In this document: piece after piece, positions 18,207 through 25,942 of the stretch | How the letters are laid out: each line of letters starts with the position of its first letter | How positions within the stretch are numbered: position 1 is the first letter of the stretch | Assembly: GCF_014384765.1 (NCBI RefSeq) | Contig: NZ_JACRSP010000001.1 | Span: 62,001-126,000 of the forward strand | Direction: 5' to 3' | DNA: 64,000 bases | From: Feifania hominis | GTDB taxonomy: Bacteria; Bacillota; Clostridia; Oscillospirales; Feifaniaceae | Translations under genes and position numbers: made by a program | Notes under the pieces: generated by a model | The model's input: only the letters and a program-made list of their open reading frames with translations | Told to the model about the DNA's origin: nothing | Databases searched by the model: none

Positions 18207-18228
18207 ACGGCCCAAACGGGCTTTTTTT
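18207..18228 (+). terminator. possible ispF terminator
   Basis: A short GCCC/GGGC hairpin with an AAAC loop is followed by TTTTTTT, about 100 bases after ispF. The stem is weak but the T-run is long. Confidence 0.5.
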
Positions 18229-18253
18229 GATCGCAGGCGTTCTCTTTTGAATA

Positions 18254-18283
18254 TTGCGCTAAAAAGGAGGCCAATGATATACT
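18254..18283 (+). promoter_or_regulatory. putative promoter of the nfeD-SPFH pair
   Basis: TTGCGC, 18-base spacer, TATACT. The -10 is good and the -35 weak. The leader downstream contains GAAAACGC...GCGTTTTC, a short hairpin at about 18292-18313. Confidence 0.5.
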
Positions 18284-18359
18284 GTTAACAGAAAACGCAA
18301 GCCGCGTTTTCGCACAGGTTATGATGTACATCCATAGCTGTTAGATTGGAGGACCCGAG

Positions 18360-18791
18360 ATGAACTGGTATCCCATTCTGTGGCTGATCGCAGCCATCAT
18401 ACTGGCCCTCGCAGAGCTCGCGAGCGTACAGCTTGTCTCCATCTGGTTTGCGCTCGGCGCGGTCGTCGCCATGCTCGCGTCGCTGCTGCACATCAGCTTT
18501 TACGCTCAGCTCGTGGTCTTTGTCGTGGTATCGGCTGCGGCCCTCGCCGTGACGAGGCCGCTTGTGAAAAAGACGCTCGACGTCAAAAAGACGCGCACCA
18601 ATCTCGACCGGACTGTCGGCCAGACCGGCGTCGTCGAGACGGCGGTTGACAACCGTCTGGAAACCGGGCGGGTTCTTGTGGACGGCTTGAGCTGGTCGGC
18701 TCGCAGCGAGAGCGGCGAGCCCATTGAGCCGGGCACAACGGTAGAGGTCGCGCGCATCGAGGGCGTCAAGCTCATTGTCCGCAGAAAATAG
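18360..18791 (+). CDS. NfeD family membrane protein
   Basis: The 143-residue protein has three hydrophobic segments in residues 1-72 and a C-terminal OB-fold-like soluble domain (about 80-143; VGQTGVVETAVDN, GTTVEVARIEGVKLIV). NfeD proteins are encoded next to SPFH proteins and are thought to support membrane microdomain function. GGAGGACCCGAG precedes the ATG. The SPFH partner follows 37 bases downstream. Confidence 0.85.
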   Translation: MNWYPILWLIAAIILALAELASVQLVSIWFALGAVVAMLASLLHISFYAQLVVFVVVSAAALAVTRPLVKKTLDVKKTRTNLDRTVGQTGVVETAVDNRLETGRVLVDGLSWSARSESGEPIEPGTTVEVARIEGVKLIVRRK

Positions 18792-18828
18792 CGTATGAAC
18801 CCCATAAAAAAGTATAAGGAGTTGCGCA

Positions 18829-19749
18829 ATGGAAGTTTTTATCATCATCGCCCTGATTCTGGTCGTTCTCATTCTTCTGGTATCCCGTATCCGCATTGTC
18901 CCGCAGGCAAAGGCCTATGTCATTGAGCGCCTGGGCGCCTACTATGCCACGTGGGAGACGGGTCTGCACTTTCTGGTGCCGTTCATTGACCGGGTCGCGC
19001 GGCGCACCAATCTCAAGGAGATGGTCGTTGATTTTCCGCCCCAGCCGGTCATCACCAAGGACAATGTCACCATGCAGATCGACAACGTCGTGTTCTACCA
19101 GGTGACCGACCCGAAGCTCTTCGCCTACGGCGTGGAAAATCCCATGTCGGCCATTGAGAATCTGACGGCGACAACGCTGCGAAACATCATCGGTGAGATG
19201 GAGCTCGACCACACTCTCACCTCGCGCGATATCATCAATTCCAAGATTACAAGCATTCTCGACGTCGCCACTGACAAGTGGGGCATCAAGGTCAACCGTG
19301 TGGAGCTGAAGAACATCATTCCGCCCGCCGAGATTCAGGACGCGATGGAGAAGCAGATGAAAGCCGAGCGCCAGCGCCGCGAGTCCATTCTGCGCGCCGA
19401 GGGCGAAAAGCACAGCCAGATTCTTGTCGCCGAGGGCCAGAAAGAGTCTCAGATTCTCAAGGCGCAGGGTGAGAAAGAGGCGGCCATCCTCCACGCCGAC
19501 GCGGTGCGTGAGCAGAAGATCCGCGAGGCGACCGGTGAGGCCGAGGCCATTGAGCTGATCCAGAAGGCGACGGCCGACGGCATCCGCATGCTCAAGGAGG
19601 CAGGCGCCGACCAGAGCGTTCTCGCGCTCAAGTCGCTCGAGGCGCTGGCGAAAGTGGCCGATGGCAATGCGACTAAGATCATCATCCCGAGCGAGCTTCA
19701 GTCCCTCGCAGGGCTTGCAGCTTCGGCAAAGGAGCTCTTCAAGGATTGA
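18829..19749 (+). CDS. SPFH/band 7 family membrane protein (QmcA/stomatin-like)
   Basis: The 306-residue protein has one N-terminal membrane segment (2-20), a band 7 domain (about 20-190; YVIERLGAYYATWETGLHFLVPF, split here only for family recognition) and a long charged coiled coil (about 180-270) rich in Glu/Lys/Gln. Such proteins form oligomeric rings in membrane microdomains and often control proteases. It makes a two-gene unit with NfeD and is followed by a good terminator. Confidence 0.88.
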   Translation: MEVFIIIALILVVLILLVSRIRIVPQAKAYVIERLGAYYATWETGLHFLVPFIDRVARRTNLKEMVVDFPPQPVITKDNVTMQIDNVVFYQVTDPKLFAYGVENPMSAIENLTATTLRNIIGEMELDHTLTSRDIINSKITSILDVATDKWGIKVNRVELKNIIPPAEIQDAMEKQMKAERQRRESILRAEGEKHSQILVAEGQKESQILKAQGEKEAAILHADAVREQKIREATGEAEAIELIQKATADGIRMLKEAGADQSVLALKSLEALAKVADGNATKIIIPSELQSLAGLAASAKELFKD

Positions 19750-19759
19750 ACCGGTACAG

Positions 19760-19789
19760 ACAGGCGGGCTTGCCCGCCTGCCTTTTTTT
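19760..19789 (+). terminator. terminator of the nfeD-SPFH operon
   Basis: CAGGCGGGC and GCCCGCCTG form a 9-bp stem with a two-base centre, followed by CCTTTTTTTC, starting 12 bases past the stop. Confidence 0.82.
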
Positions 19790-19919
19790 CAAACGCCGGC
19801 GCAATCATACAAAAACCCCTTTTTTGCGCCGGACAACTGTGATAGAATAATTTCATTGGGAACAGCGGCGCCGCGCAAACGGGTGCCGTGACAAACTACA
19901 GGATTCGGCGGTAAGTGAC

Positions 19920-20807
19920 ATGGATAATCTGTCAGGTTTCTTCAGCGATGTAAAAAGCGTCTTTCTGTCGCAGCTCTCGGAGTTCAGCTTCTTTGACTTT
20001 CTGGATCTGGTGCTCGTTGCGTTTCTGGCGTACCAGTTGATCAAACTGGTGCGGGAGACACGCGCGGCGCAGCTGATCAAGGGAGTTTTGTTGCTTGTCG
20101 TCCTGATGCAGGTCAGCGAGCTGCTCAACATGAACACGACCTATTTCATCATGAAAAACTCCATGCAGTTCGGTCTGCTCGCCATATTGATTGTCTTTCA
20201 GCCGGAGCTTCGCCGCGCGCTCGAACAGGTGGGCCGCAGCAAGATCAGCACCAAGATTTTCAACTTTGACGAGGTGGGCCACGCCCGCGAGGAGGTCAAG
20301 ACCAGAAACACCATTGAGGCGGTCTGCACGGCGTGCGAACATCTCTCGCGAAACAAGATCGGCGCGCTGATGGTCTTCGAGAGAAAGACCATGATCGGCG
20401 AGTTTATCAAATCCGGTACGGTGATTGACGCCGGGGTGACAGGGGAGCTGATCGTCAGCCTCTTCTTTCCAAACAACCCCCTGCACGACGGGGCAGTCAT
20501 CTTCCGCGACAACCGCATCCGCGCGGCGGGCTGCTTTCTGCCGCTGACGCAGAACCTCGATCTGAGCAAGGAGCTCGGCACACGCCACCGCGCCGGCATC
20601 GGCATCAGTGAGAACTCCGACGCCTTTGTCATTGTGGTCTCGGAGGAGACGGGCAAGATTTCGACCGTCAACAACGGCACCATCATCCGCGGGTATCACA
20701 TCGACTCGCTGCGCGAGACGTTGGAAAACGAGCTCATGCCGAAGACACCCAAAAAGAAATTCAACCTGCCCCGCTTTTTAAAGAAGAAAGGGGGCGAGCA
20801 GCAGTGA
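19920..20807 (+). CDS. cdaA: membrane diadenylate cyclase CdaA
   Basis: CdaA (295 residues) makes cyclic di-AMP from two ATP. It has about three N-terminal membrane segments (to about residue 90) and a DAC domain with the two diagnostic motifs DGAVIF and GTRHRAGIG. A charged tail (PKKKFNLPRFLKKKGG) follows. It overlaps cdaR by four bases, the usual regulator partner. c-di-AMP controls potassium and osmolyte uptake and cell wall balance. The glmM gene that often follows is not next to it here. Confidence 0.93.
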   Translation: MDNLSGFFSDVKSVFLSQLSEFSFFDFLDLVLVAFLAYQLIKLVRETRAAQLIKGVLLLVVLMQVSELLNMNTTYFIMKNSMQFGLLAILIVFQPELRRALEQVGRSKISTKIFNFDEVGHAREEVKTRNTIEAVCTACEHLSRNKIGALMVFERKTMIGEFIKSGTVIDAGVTGELIVSLFFPNNPLHDGAVIFRDNRIRAAGCFLPLTQNLDLSKELGTRHRAGIGISENSDAFVIVVSEETGKISTVNNGTIIRGYHIDSLRETLENELMPKTPKKKFNLPRFLKKKGGEQQ

Positions 20808-22033
20808 AAAAATTCATCTCCAACAATGGAATGCTCAAGGTCCTGGCCGTGCTGATCGCCTTTGTGCTGTGGATCTTTGTCGGCATGCAGAATCCCGAGA
20901 CCGAAAAGGCTTTTAAAAACATCCCGGTTCGCATTGAGTTTGCGCAGAACAATCCCGCGCGCGACGAGCTGTCCATCATCAGCAGCAAGAACCAGAAAAT
21001 TGAGATCTCCGTGCGCGGAAGAAGAAGCGTTCTCGACAACATTCAGAGCGCCGAGATCATCGCGTGGGTTGACCTCGACGACGTCACCGAGCCCGGCGAG
21101 TACTCGCTGCCGGTCCAGATCACCATGCCGGTGGGCGATCTGCTCATTGAGAGAAAGACGCCCTCGTCGATACTCGTGCGCGTTGACCGCATCGTCATGA
21201 GCGAAATCCCCGTACAGGTGAGTGTGAGCGGCGAAATCGACGACAACAACTATCTGCGCGGCCAGACGACGACCGATCTGAAGACCATCGAGGTGACGGG
21301 TCCCGAGCAGGAGCTTGGCAAGATTGCAAAGGCGGTTGTCGACGTGGAGCTTCAGGGCAACGTCTCCATCGAGAAACAGTATTATCCCTACCGGTTTGTG
21401 GACGCCGACGGCAACACCATCGAGCCGGAGGGCGTGACAAGCGAGACCCAGAAAATCCGCGTGAGCGTACCGGTGCTCCGAAAGAAGACGGTGCCTCTGC
21501 GTGTGGAATTTGCCAATATGAGCGAGGATTGGGACCAGTCGGTCGTCACGCATACCATCGAGCCCGACCGAGTTGAAATCGCGGGTGAAGAGTCCGTAAT
21601 CAACAGCATCAGTGAGATCGTAGTCGGCAAGATCGACCTGTCCAAGGTGGAGGGAACGGCGGAATTCGCCTTTGACATCATCTATCCCAATGGTGTCACC
21701 TCGGTGGACAGCATCAGGAGCGCCAGGGTCACCGTAACGGTCAGCGGCATGATTACCAGGGAGTTTACAAGCGACCAGTTCGTGGTGGAAAACCTGCTTG
21801 ACAGCTATGTCGCCGAGGTGGTGAGCGACCCGGTCACCGTGTCGCTGCGCGGCCTTGCGGAAAATCTGGAGCTGCTCACCGACGACGATGTCACGCTGGT
21901 CGTCGATCTGCAGAATAAGATGCTCCAACCCGGCACCTATGAGGTGACGCCGACGCTGCGGCTCACCGAGGGCGCGGATGTGGCACTTGTCGGCGAGCTG
22001 CCAAAGCTCAAAATCAACATCACACAGCCGTAG
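20804..22033 (+). CDS. cdaR: YbbR-domain protein CdaR, regulator of CdaA
   Basis: The 409-residue protein has one N-terminal membrane anchor (about 8-27) and four or so extracytoplasmic YbbR repeats, each with a P-V-x-V...G type strand pattern (for example around IPVRIEFA, IPVQVSVSG, VPLRVEFAN). CdaR proteins bind CdaA and modulate its activity. Start is a GTG in the GTGA overlap with cdaA, giving translational coupling. Confidence 0.88.
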   Translation: MKKFISNNGMLKVLAVLIAFVLWIFVGMQNPETEKAFKNIPVRIEFAQNNPARDELSIISSKNQKIEISVRGRRSVLDNIQSAEIIAWVDLDDVTEPGEYSLPVQITMPVGDLLIERKTPSSILVRVDRIVMSEIPVQVSVSGEIDDNNYLRGQTTTDLKTIEVTGPEQELGKIAKAVVDVELQGNVSIEKQYYPYRFVDADGNTIEPEGVTSETQKIRVSVPVLRKKTVPLRVEFANMSEDWDQSVVTHTIEPDRVEIAGEESVINSISEIVVGKIDLSKVEGTAEFAFDIIYPNGVTSVDSIRSARVTVTVSGMITREFTSDQFVVENLLDSYVAEVVSDPVTVSLRGLAENLELLTDDDVTLVVDLQNKMLQPGTYEVTPTLRLTEGADVALVGELPKLKINITQP

Positions 22034-22037
22034 AAGC

Positions 22038-22065
22038 AGCGGGCCGGCAGAGATGCCGGCCCGCT
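22038..22065 (+). terminator. stem-loop after cdaR (weak terminator or attenuator)
   Basis: AGCGGGCCGGCA, GAGA loop and TGCCGGCCCGCT make a perfect 12-bp stem four bases after the cdaR stop. Only TATCT follows, so it probably reduces rather than abolishes readthrough into the patatin gene, whose GGGAGG ribosome binding site lies 10 bases further. Confidence 0.55.
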
Positions 22066-22085
22066 TATCTCATGGGAGGAATGGT

Positions 22086-22958
22086 ATGAAACTGGGACTG
22101 GCGCTCGCCGGCGGAGGAATCCGCGGCTACGCGCACATCGGGGTCTTGAAAGTTCTCGAGGAGAATCACATCCCGCTTAGCTACATCAGCGGGGCCAGCA
22201 TGGGCTCCATACTCGCGGCGCTGTTTGCGGCGGGCTACCCGGCGCAGGAGATTCGCGAAGCCGCGCTTGAGGTCGAGCAGCGCTTTGTCAAAAAGAAGAT
22301 CTTTGCCAACCCCAAATTCAAAATTTTTCCCCTGTACATGAAGCGCAAACTCGAGGGCCTCGTCGATGGCGGGGCGCTGGAGTATGAGATCGATAAGCTC
22401 TTTGAAAGAGTCAGCATCAAGAAGATAGGCGATGTCAAGATTCCGCTGTGCATCTCGGCGGTGGACATCAACTCGGGCCGGCTCGTGCTGTTCGTCTCAG
22501 ACAAATCGCTCTTTCCGGCGGGGGATGATGTGATCTGCATCGACGACGTTGACCTCAAGACCGCAGTGCGGGCGTCCTCCTCCTACCCGGTCGTTCTCAA
22601 TCCTACAAGTTATAAGAACTACCGCCTGGTGGACGGAGGGGTGCTGATGAACATTCCCGTTGCGCCGCTTCGACGTATGGGGGCGGACAAGGTAATCGCT
22701 GTCAATTTGGTAAACCGCAGCCGCCCGAGCGAGGCCAGGGGCCTCTTTGACATTGCGGTGAGAACCATCGACATCATGGGAGACGCGGGCAACGCCGCGC
22801 TGGCGCGGGACGCCGACTACACGCTCGATGTGGGGCTCGACGGCGTAGAGGTCTTTGACTTCGGCAAGGGGGAGCGCTGCTGTGAGATCGGCGAGCAGTG
22901 TGCCCGTGAAAAGCTCGACGAGCTCATTGAGGCGGCCTTTCTGCCGAGGGGGATCTGA
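22086..22958 (+). CDS. patatin-like phospholipase
   Basis: The 290-residue patatin domain protein has the oxyanion hole GGGIRG (residues 9-14), nucleophile elbow GASMG (Ser about 39) and catalytic Asp in DGGVLMN (about 185). This set predicts a functional lipid acyl hydrolase (RssA/YlbK-like, cytoplasmic). The ATG at 22086 follows GGGAGGAATGGT. It overlaps the next gene at TGATG. Confidence 0.88.
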   Translation: MKLGLALAGGGIRGYAHIGVLKVLEENHIPLSYISGASMGSILAALFAAGYPAQEIREAALEVEQRFVKKKIFANPKFKIFPLYMKRKLEGLVDGGALEYEIDKLFERVSIKKIGDVKIPLCISAVDINSGRLVLFVSDKSLFPAGDDVICIDDVDLKTAVRASSSYPVVLNPTSYKNYRLVDGGVLMNIPVAPLRRMGADKVIAVNLVNRSRPSEARGLFDIAVRTIDIMGDAGNAALARDADYTLDVGLDGVEVFDFGKGERCCEIGEQCAREKLDELIEAAFLPRGI

Positions 22959-23365
22959 TGGAGCGAAGAGGAAGAGTTCTGTCCGTTCAGGGGGAGATCG
23001 CCCGGGTCGTGGTGTATCAGCAGAGTGCCTGCGGCGACGGCTGTGCGGGCGGCTGCGGCATGTGCGCGGCGGCGCCGGACCTGACGATGGAGGTTCACAA
23101 TACCGCGCAGGCCGCACCCGGCGACGAGGTGCTCGTGGAGCTCGCCGGGCGGCCAGTGGCGGCGCTCGCGGCGCTGCTCTATCTGCTGCCGCTGGCGCTG
23201 GGTTTTGCGGGATACTTTTTCGCGGCCGCGCTCGGTGCGGGAGAGGGCCTGTCAGCGCTCGCCGCGCTCGCGGCACTGGTGCTGGGCTTTGTCCCGGCGG
23301 TACTGGTCAGTCGAAACATGAGTGAAAAACCGGGCCGGGTTCTCTCGGTTCTGTCAAAGGAGTAA
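22958..23365 (+). CDS. RseC/MucC (SoxR-reducing system) family membrane protein
   Basis: A 135-residue protein with an N-terminal cysteine cluster (ACGDGCAGGCGMCAAA) and two hydrophobic segments in the second half (about 68-88 and 95-115), matching the RseC/MucC architecture. In proteobacteria relatives accompany Rnf-like electron transport and reduce SoxR or modulate sigma-E; in Clostridia the role is not established. The cysteines could bind a metal or iron-sulfur cluster, which is inference. ATG overlaps the patatin stop. Confidence 0.8.
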   Translation: MERRGRVLSVQGEIARVVVYQQSACGDGCAGGCGMCAAAPDLTMEVHNTAQAAPGDEVLVELAGRPVAALAALLYLLPLALGFAGYFFAAALGAGEGLSALAALAALVLGFVPAVLVSRNMSEKPGRVLSVLSKE

Positions 23366-23370
23366 AAGAG

Positions 23371-24024
23371 ATGAATGAAATTGCAGCAAAAAACAGTCTT
23401 CGCGCGCTCTTTGCCATTGAGGATGAGCTGCGCGCCGCGCCCGTGCTTACAGCGGACAGTCTCGAGCCGGAGCGCACCGCCTTTGTCATTGTGGACATGA
23501 TTCGCGGCTTTGTGCATGAGGGCGCTCTCGCAAGCGAGCGCAACGCCGAGGCAATCGGGCCGGTCGAGGCTTTCAGCGAATACTGCCAAAAGAATTTTAT
23601 CGAGCAGGTGGCCTTTGTGGACACCCATACACAAGGCGCGGCGGAGTTTGCTTTCTTTCCGCCCCACTGCGTTGAGAACACTGCCGAGTGTGAGCTCTGC
23701 AGCGGCATTCGGCAGGCAAAAGTCATCAAAAAATACGCGGTCAACGGCTTTCTGGAAGAGGAATTTCAGGCGTGGCTTGCCGCCCACTCTCAGATTGACA
23801 CCTTTGTCGTCGGCGGCGTCTGCTCGGATCTGTGCGTGCTGCAGTTTGTGCTGACACTGCGCTCGCACTTCAACCGGCGAAACGAATCCCGGCGCATCGT
23901 CGTGCCCATCGATATGGTGCAGACCTACGATCTCGGCGAACACGAGGGAGATCTGATGAATCTGTTTGCGCTCTACAACATGAAGCTCAACGGCATCGAG
24001 CTCGTCAGCGGCGTCGACTGCTGA
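23371..24024 (+). CDS. isochorismatase-fold cysteine hydrolase (nicotinamidase-like)
   Basis: The 217-residue protein has the family triad positions: Asp in AFVIVDMIRGF, a Lys in the KKYAVNGF region and the nucleophile Cys in VGGVCSDLCVLQ. Nicotinamidases also use a metal site after the first Asp; VDTHTQGAAEF supplies D and H. It probably hydrolyses an amide such as nicotinamide. Only five bases separate it from the RseC-like gene and 11 from the FAD dehydrogenase, so the four form one operon. Confidence 0.8.
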   Translation: MNEIAAKNSLRALFAIEDELRAAPVLTADSLEPERTAFVIVDMIRGFVHEGALASERNAEAIGPVEAFSEYCQKNFIEQVAFVDTHTQGAAEFAFFPPHCVENTAECELCSGIRQAKVIKKYAVNGFLEEEFQAWLAAHSQIDTFVVGGVCSDLCVLQFVLTLRSHFNRRNESRRIVVPIDMVQTYDLGEHEGDLMNLFALYNMKLNGIELVSGVDC

Positions 24025-24035
24025 GGGAGGCCGGC

Positions 24036-25412
24036 ATGAGAGACTATGATGTCGCCATCATCGGCGGCGGAATCGGCGGGCTGATGACCGCCTATGAAAT
24101 CAGCGAGAACGACCCTGCCTGCCGGGTTGTGATTCTCGAGAAAGGCAGCGCCCTGCCGGGGCGTCACTGCCCGATCATCGAGAAAAAGACCGGAAAGTGC
24201 GTCCGCTGCAAGAGCTGTGCCGTGATGGAGGGCATGGCCGGCGCCGGGGCGTTCAGCGACGGCAAGTACATCATCTCCACCGAGTACGGCGGGTGGCTGA
24301 CCGAGTTTCTGGAGCCTGAGACCGTGCTCGGCCTGATCGAGAAAGCCGACTCGGTGCTCGTACGATTTGGGGCGAACACCGACCGCTTTCTGCCCGACAA
24401 CGAGCTCAAGACGCTCTGCCTGCAGCACGATCTGCACATGCAGCAGGCGAGCCTCAAGCACCTCGGCACCGACGCGAACTATGAGACCATGCGCCGGCTG
24501 ATCGAGCACATCGCCGAGCGGGTCGACATCATGACTGACACCCGCGTGGAGGATGTCGGGAAAGACGACCATGTGATTCGGGCTGTGGGCGCGCAGGGGG
24601 AGCTCGCGCTGCGCGCGCGGCACATCGTCTTTGCCGTGGGCCGTGCCGGCAGCGGCTATCTTTCGGCGTGGTGCCGCAACAACGGCATTGAGCTTGTCAA
24701 CAACCAGGTGGACGTCGGCGTGCGCGTGGAGCTGCCCGCCGTCATCTGGGACCACTTCTCAAAGCGAATCTACGAGCCGAAGATCTGGTACCGCAGCAAG
24801 CTCTACGGCGACACCACGCGGATGTTCTGCTTCAACGAGCGCGGCTGTGTCGTCACGGAGAACACCGACGGCGTGCTGACCGTCAACGGCCACGCCTACA
24901 AGAGCGCCGAGCGAAAGACCGAAAATTCAAACTTCGCCCTGCTCTCGACGACGCGCTTTACCGAGCCCTTTCGCGAGCCGATCAACTATGCGCGCTATGT
25001 CGCGAGTCTGTCAAATTTGATCAGCGGCGGCAGTGTTTTGGTGCAGCGCCTGGGAGACCTCGAGGCGGGTCGGCGAACCAACGCCGCGCGCCTGGCAAAT
25101 TCGACCACCCGGCCGACGCTCGACGCGGTGCCGGGCGATCTGTCGCTGTGTATGCCCATGCGCCAGCTCGACAACATCATCGAGACGCTGCACGCGCTCG
25201 ACAAAGTGGCGCCCGGCACCGCAAATCACGATACGCTGCTCTATGGCGTCGAGTGCAAGTACTACTCCGCCCGGCCCGCCTGCGAGGATTTCGCGCTGGT
25301 CGGCTGCGAGAGGATCTACGCCGTCGGAGACGGCGCCGGCTTTACCCGCTCGCTCTCTCACGCGGCGGCGAACGGGCTCTATGTCGGCGATAAAATTCTT
25401 CGGGAGAAATGA
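24036..25412 (+). CDS. FAD-dependent dehydrogenase (COG2509 type)
   Basis: The 458-residue protein begins MRDYDVAIIGGGIGGLM, a GxGxxG FAD-binding loop, and contains the motif CVRCKSCAVMEGMAGAGAFSDGK characteristic of COG2509 proteins, then IVFAVGRAGSGYL and a C-terminal ERIYAVGDGAGFTRSL that closes the FAD site. The reaction is unknown. CxxCxxC-like cysteines near residue 52-57 may be redox active. ATG follows GAGGGAGGCCGGC. Last gene of its operon; terminator overlaps the stop. Confidence 0.83.
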   Translation: MRDYDVAIIGGGIGGLMTAYEISENDPACRVVILEKGSALPGRHCPIIEKKTGKCVRCKSCAVMEGMAGAGAFSDGKYIISTEYGGWLTEFLEPETVLGLIEKADSVLVRFGANTDRFLPDNELKTLCLQHDLHMQQASLKHLGTDANYETMRRLIEHIAERVDIMTDTRVEDVGKDDHVIRAVGAQGELALRARHIVFAVGRAGSGYLSAWCRNNGIELVNNQVDVGVRVELPAVIWDHFSKRIYEPKIWYRSKLYGDTTRMFCFNERGCVVTENTDGVLTVNGHAYKSAERKTENSNFALLSTTRFTEPFREPINYARYVASLSNLISGGSVLVQRLGDLEAGRRTNAARLANSTTRPTLDAVPGDLSLCMPMRQLDNIIETLHALDKVAPGTANHDTLLYGVECKYYSARPACEDFALVGCERIYAVGDGAGFTRSLSHAAANGLYVGDKILREK

Positions 25413-25444
25413 AAAAAGAGGGCGAATTTTCGCCCTCTTTTTTT
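25412..25444 (+). terminator. terminator after the FAD dehydrogenase
   Basis: A 14-bp stem (AAAAAAGAGGGCGA with TCGCCCTCTTTTTT) begins at the stop codon and ends in a T-run. Confidence 0.88.
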
Positions 25445-25454
25445 GCGCAGACGG

Positions 25455-25483
25455 TTGACACAGAGGTGGAAAGGCGCTATACT
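25455..25483 (+). promoter_or_regulatory. strong sigma-A promoter of the ylxM-ffh operon
   Basis: TTGACA (perfect), 17-base spacer, TATACT. Transcription should start near 25490. Confidence 0.88.
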
Positions 25484-25493
25484 ATACACATAT

Positions 25494-25530
25494 TGTAAAG
25501 TTGTTCTCTTTACAGCTGGTTGTAAAGGGA
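25494..25530 (+). promoter_or_regulatory. three-element leader able to form alternative hairpins over the ylxM ribosome binding site
   Basis: TGTAAAG (25494-25500), CTTTACA (25508-25514) and TGTAAAG again (25521-25527) follow the promoter. The middle element can pair with the first (about 8 bp) or with the third; the second option extends to about 10 bp and covers AAAGGGA, the likely ribosome binding site of the GTG at 25538. The geometry suggests a switch; no ligand or protein is implied. Confidence 0.45.
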
Positions 25531-25537
25531 CTTTTTT

Positions 25538-25930
25538 GTGGGGGAGGCGGCCGTCATAAAGGGTAAGGATTTGAGATTCGCACTTCTTCTCGACTATTAC
25601 GGCAACATGCTCACCGACAAGCAGCGCGAGGTCATGGATTACTACTATAACGACGACCTGTCGCTCGCCGAGATTGCCGAGCACACCAACATCACCCGCC
25701 AGGGTGTGCGCGACAGCATCAAGCGGGGCGAGGCGCTGCTGCTTGAACTTGAGGCAAAGCTCCGCTTCGGCGAGCGGATGCTCCACGCCGAGCACGCCGC
25801 CGAATCGCTTCACGAAATTCTGGCGAAAATGGAGGAGCTCAACGCCCTCTATCTCTTTTCAACGCCGCTGCGCGATCTGCTTCGCGAGATGGAGACGGCG
25901 CTTGCCGAACTGGAATCGGACCAGGACTGA
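25538..25930 (+). CDS. ylxM: YlxM/p13-like SRP-associated helix-turn-helix protein
   Basis: A 130-residue YlxM-family protein. The HTH core DDLSLAEIAEHTNITRQGVRDSIKRGEALL is the family signature; a Glu-rich coiled helix follows. YlxM proteins are encoded next to ffh and modulate the signal recognition particle. The GTG at 25538 has AAAGGGA upstream; a better-looking GGGGGAGG overlaps the first codons, so initiation a few codons downstream cannot be excluded. 12 bases separate it from ffh. Confidence 0.85.
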   Translation: MGEAAVIKGKDLRFALLLDYYGNMLTDKQREVMDYYYNDDLSLAEIAEHTNITRQGVRDSIKRGEALLLELEAKLRFGERMLHAEHAAESLHEILAKMEELNALYLFSTPLRDLLREMETALAELESDQD

Positions 25931-25942
25931 CGGAGGAAACCA

